NCBI RefSeq assembly: GCF_020443705.1
Contig: NZ_JAIZZK010000015.1
Coordinates: forward strand, 36,332-100,331
Reading direction: 5' to 3'
Origin: Clostridium algoriphilum
GTDB taxonomy: Bacteria > Bacillota > Clostridia > Clostridiales > Clostridiaceae
Length of the DNA: 64,000 nt
The notes below the pieces were generated by a model, which saw only the letters and a program-made list of their open reading frames with translations, did not search any database and was not told the origin of the DNA. Both the position numbers and the translations under genes were made by a program. This document shows positions 61,901 to 64,000 of the stretch, piece after piece; positions within the stretch are counted from its first letter, which is position 1, and the number at the start of each line of letters is the position of its first letter.

Positions 61901-64000
61901 ATGAATGTAAATGTTAATACAATTAATTCTCCAACTATTAAGAAAAATCATACTACAAAACAATCAAATGAAAAAGTAGAATTTAAAAAGTTTTTAGACA
62001 ACAATCAATTGAATTCAAAGAATTTTATAAGTGCAAATATCTATAGAAGTTATACTGAAAACCAGAATTCAAATGGAACGAATACTAAAAATCCTGACAA
62101 ATCAATAAACGAAAATCAGAGCGATAATGCTGAGAAAATAACTGATAAGTCGTTAAATGAATTCGTAGACACAGATAAATCTACCAAGGAAATGTTTCAA
62201 ATTGAGCAATTATTACAATCCTTGAAATCTATAATTGAAAGTGTAGACGACACAACGGTTACTAATAATGTTGATCCACCAAAAATACTTGATGTACTAC
62301 AGAAACTAACTACTCAAGTTAATGAGGTAAAGGGATATTTTAGCTTATTAAAAGTAGTTAATAAAAAAAATACATCAGAACAATTGGTAGGGAATGATAA
62401 ATCTACTGAAAAAGTGGCACAAATTCAGCAAGTATTACAATCTTTGAGCTTTATGCTTGAAAGTGTAGAAAGAGCAACCACCACTAATAATGGCAAAAAT
62501 GAAATTAATTCAATTAGCTTAGAACAATTGGTAGGAGTAGAAAAATTAGCACCTGAGACGAAAACCTTGCTAAAAAATAACCTTAATGAAATAGTAGATT
62601 TAATTGAAAAATCAAAAGGTAATAATGTTGTTCCACCAAAAATACTTGATGTATTAAAGAAGCTGACTACTCAAGTTAATGAGGTAAAGGGAGATTTTAG
62701 CTTATTAAAAGTAGTTAATGAAAAACCCATAGTGGAAGATAAACCCTCTGTAGATTTGAATAAATCTTTAGATAACAATAAATTAAGATCCAAGGTAATA
62801 AATTTTGTTGAGTTAGATGTTGACTCACTAAAACAAAATACAGATAAACCGTCAGAACAATTGGTAGGGAATGATAAATCTACTGAAAAAGTGGCACAAA
62901 TTCAGCAAGTATTACAATCTTTGAGCTTTATGCTTGAAAGTGTAGAAAGAGCAACCACCACTAATAATGGCAAAAATGGAATTAATTCAATTAGCTTAGA
63001 ACAATTGGTAGGAGTAGAAAAATTAGCACCTGAGACGCAAACCTTGCTAAAAAACAACCTTAATGAAATAGTAGATTTAATTGAAAAATCAAAAGGTAAT
63101 AATGTTGTTCCACCAAAAATACTTGATGTATTAAAGAAGCTGACTACTCAAGTTAATGAGGTAAAGGGAGATTTTAGCTTATTAAAAGTAGTTAATGAAA
63201 AACCCATAGTGGAAGATAAACCCTCTGTAGATTTGAATAAATCTTTAGATAACAATAAATTAAGATCCAAGGTAATAAATTTTGTCGAGGTAGCTGTTGA
63301 CTCACTAAAACAAAATACAGAGAAACCGTCAGAACAATTGGTAGGGAATGATAAATCTACTGAAAAAGTGGCACAGATTCAGCAAGTATTACAATCTTTG
63401 AGCTTTATGCTAGAAAGTGTAGAAAGAGCAACCACCACTAATAATGGCAAAAATGAACTTGATTCTATTAACTTGGAACAATTGGTAGGAGTAGAAAAAT
63501 TACAACCTGAGACGAAAACCTTGCTAAAAAATAACCTTAATGAAATAGTAGATTTAATTGAAAAATCAAAAGGTAATAATGTTGATCCACCAAAAATACT
63601 TGATGTATTAAAGAAGCTGACTACTCAAGTTAATGAGGTAAAGGGAGATTTTAGCTTATTAAAAGTAGTTAATGAAAAACCCATAGTGGAAGATAAACCC
63701 TCTGTAGATTTGAATAAATCTTTAGATAACAATAAATTAAGATCCAAGGTAATAAATTTTGTTGAGTTAGCTGTTGACTCACTAAAACAAAATACAGATA
63801 AACCGTCAGAACAATTGGTAGGGAATGATAAATCTACTGAAAAAGTGGCACAGATTCAGCAAGTATTACAATCTTTGAGCTTTATGCTAGAAAGTGTAGA
63901 AAGAGCAACCACCACTAATAATGGCAAAAATGAACTTGATTCTATTAACTTGGAACAATTGGTAGGAGTAGAAAAATTACAACCTGAGACGAAAACCTTG
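61901..64000 (+). CDS. fliK: Flagellar hook-length control protein FliK (5' part), with large tandem repeats
   Basis: The frame opens at ATG 61901 behind AAAGGAGGTG and stays open for 700 codons to the window edge. Its place after fliJ and the Asn/Ser/Lys-rich N-terminus (MNVNVNTINSPTIKKNHTTK...) fit FliK, the exported ruler that stops hook growth; the C-terminal Flg_hook domain must lie outside the window. From residue 92 there is one short diverged repeat, then a 159-residue unit repeated at least 3.4 times with about 98% DNA identity. Each unit is helical and Leu-rich (KVAQIQQVLQSLSFMLESVE, LLKNNLNEIVDLIEKSK, PPKILDVLKKLTTQVNEVKG). Normal FliK is 350-600 aa in all, so this is unusually long. 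Confidence 0.85.
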   Translation, partial: MNVNVNTINSPTIKKNHTTKQSNEKVEFKKFLDNNQLNSKNFISANIYRSYTENQNSNGTNTKNPDKSINENQSDNAEKITDKSLNEFVDTDKSTKEMFQIEQLLQSLKSIIESVDDTTVTNNVDPPKILDVLQKLTTQVNEVKGYFSLLKVVNKKNTSEQLVGNDKSTEKVAQIQQVLQSLSFMLESVERATTTNNGKNEINSISLEQLVGVEKLAPETKTLLKNNLNEIVDLIEKSKGNNVVPPKILDVLKKLTTQVNEVKGDFSLLKVVNEKPIVEDKPSVDLNKSLDNNKLRSKVINFVELDVDSLKQNTDKPSEQLVGNDKSTEKVAQIQQVLQSLSFMLESVERATTTNNGKNGINSISLEQLVGVEKLAPETQTLLKNNLNEIVDLIEKSKGNNVVPPKILDVLKKLTTQVNEVKGDFSLLKVVNEKPIVEDKPSVDLNKSLDNNKLRSKVINFVEVAVDSLKQNTEKPSEQLVGNDKSTEKVAQIQQVLQSLSFMLESVERATTTNNGKNELDSINLEQLVGVEKLQPETKTLLKNNLNEIVDLIEKSKGNNVDPPKILDVLKKLTTQVNEVKGDFSLLKVVNEKPIVEDKPSVDLNKSLDNNKLRSKVINFVELAVDSLKQNTDKPSEQLVGNDKSTEKVAQIQQVLQSLSFMLESVERATTTNNGKNELDSINLEQLVGVEKLQPETKTL
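62174..62374 (+). repeat. Short diverged forerunner of the fliK repeat
   Basis: Encodes DKSTKEMFQIEQLLQSLKSIIESV, then TNNVDPPKILDVLQKLTTQVNEVKGYFSLLKVVNKKNT. It equals the start and a later part of the 159-residue unit with about 45 internal residues and the C-terminal 40 missing. The join falls at AATAATG-type sequence also present at both ends of the missing part. Confidence 0.75.
62375..64000 (+). repeat. 477-bp in-frame tandem repeat inside fliK (3.4 copies visible)
   Basis: Unit boundaries at the TCAGAACAATTGGTAGGGAA mark are 62375, 62852, 63329 and 63806, each exactly 477 bases (159 codons) apart; the fourth copy is cut by the window end. Differences between copies are a handful of single bases (for example AAAAATGAAATT / AAAAATGGAATT, GAGACGAAAACC / GAGACGCAAACC, TTAGATGTT / GTAGCTGTT). 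All copies keep frame. Confidence 0.95.

Noticed and set aside
62375..64000. CRISPR-like repetition
   Set aside because: The repeats are 477 bp, contiguous, in frame and without spacers; they are a coding tandem repeat.
1..64000. tRNA, rRNA, insertion sequences, prophage
   Set aside because: No cloverleaf-type segments, rRNA-like high-GC blocks, transposase or integrase frames were recognised; the lone holin-like gene is not enough to call a prophage.

Overview
The window is a low-GC (about 30%), Gram-positive, endospore-forming, motile, anaerobic-type genome segment, best read as Clostridium sensu stricto. The evidence is three alpha/beta-type SASP genes and a SpoVA end (spores), pyruvate:ferredoxin oxidoreductase with flavodoxin (anaerobic metabolism), RNase J, strong AGGAGG-type ribosome sites with some GTG/TTG starts, and a flagellar/chemotaxis locus in Firmicute order with FliY, CheC, CheD, FliW and CsrA. 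Species cannot be fixed from this alone. No tRNA, rRNA, CRISPR array, insertion sequence or complete prophage was seen.

Layout. 1-2.4 kb: end of spoVAE, a DUF1657 gene and RNase J. 2.4-9.5 kb: a YwaF-type membrane protein, then a signalling block (PAS histidine kinase, CheB-CheR-PAS fusion with unusually high GC, DUF3231 protein) bracketed by two almost identical 39-bp hairpins. 9.5-14.3 kb: a loose accessory stretch of three GNAT acetyltransferases, a HAD phosphatase, an SGNH hydrolase, a holin-like membrane protein and two gene remnants (methyltransferase N-terminus, GrpB C-terminus). 14.5-32.2 kb: housekeeping genes parE-parC, gtrA-like, M16 peptidase-recJ, three SASP genes, murG, flavodoxin, PFOR, a Cys/His-rich DUF1292 protein, a HAD-IB phosphatase and a class IV aminotransferase.

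32.2-64 kb: a continuous flagellar and chemotaxis region, all on the + strand. Block 1 (32.3-42.8 kb) is fapA-cheW-cheD-cheB-cheR-cheA-cheC-cheY-cheW-fliM-fliY and ends at a strong hairpin. Block 2 (43.0-50.8 kb) starts at a sigma-D-type promoter: flgM-flgN-flgK-flgL-fliW-csrA-flaG-unknown-fliS-fliD-fliT-like. Block 3 (50.9-55.2 kb) has its own sigma-D-type promoter and a long structured leader before a 582-aa flagellin, then an unknown helical protein, a tandem YjfB pair (one partly decayed) and a second 281-aa flagellin. Block 4 (55.6 kb to the end) is flgB-flgC-fliE-fliF-fliG-fliH-fliI-fliJ-fliK.

How it works together: block 4 makes the basal body and export apparatus, block 2 the hook-filament junction, cap, export chaperones and late regulators (FlgM restrains sigma-D until the hook is complete; FliW and CsrA tune flagellin translation), block 3 the filament, and block 1 the chemotaxis pathway and switch. 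The flagellin leader carries a hairpin that presents a near-ideal CsrA site, fitting the FliW-CsrA-flagellin homeostasis loop. The most striking feature is fliK, running off the right edge: it contains a 477-bp (159-codon) in-frame, nearly identical tandem repeat, at least three full copies and part of a fourth, inside the protein that measures hook length.
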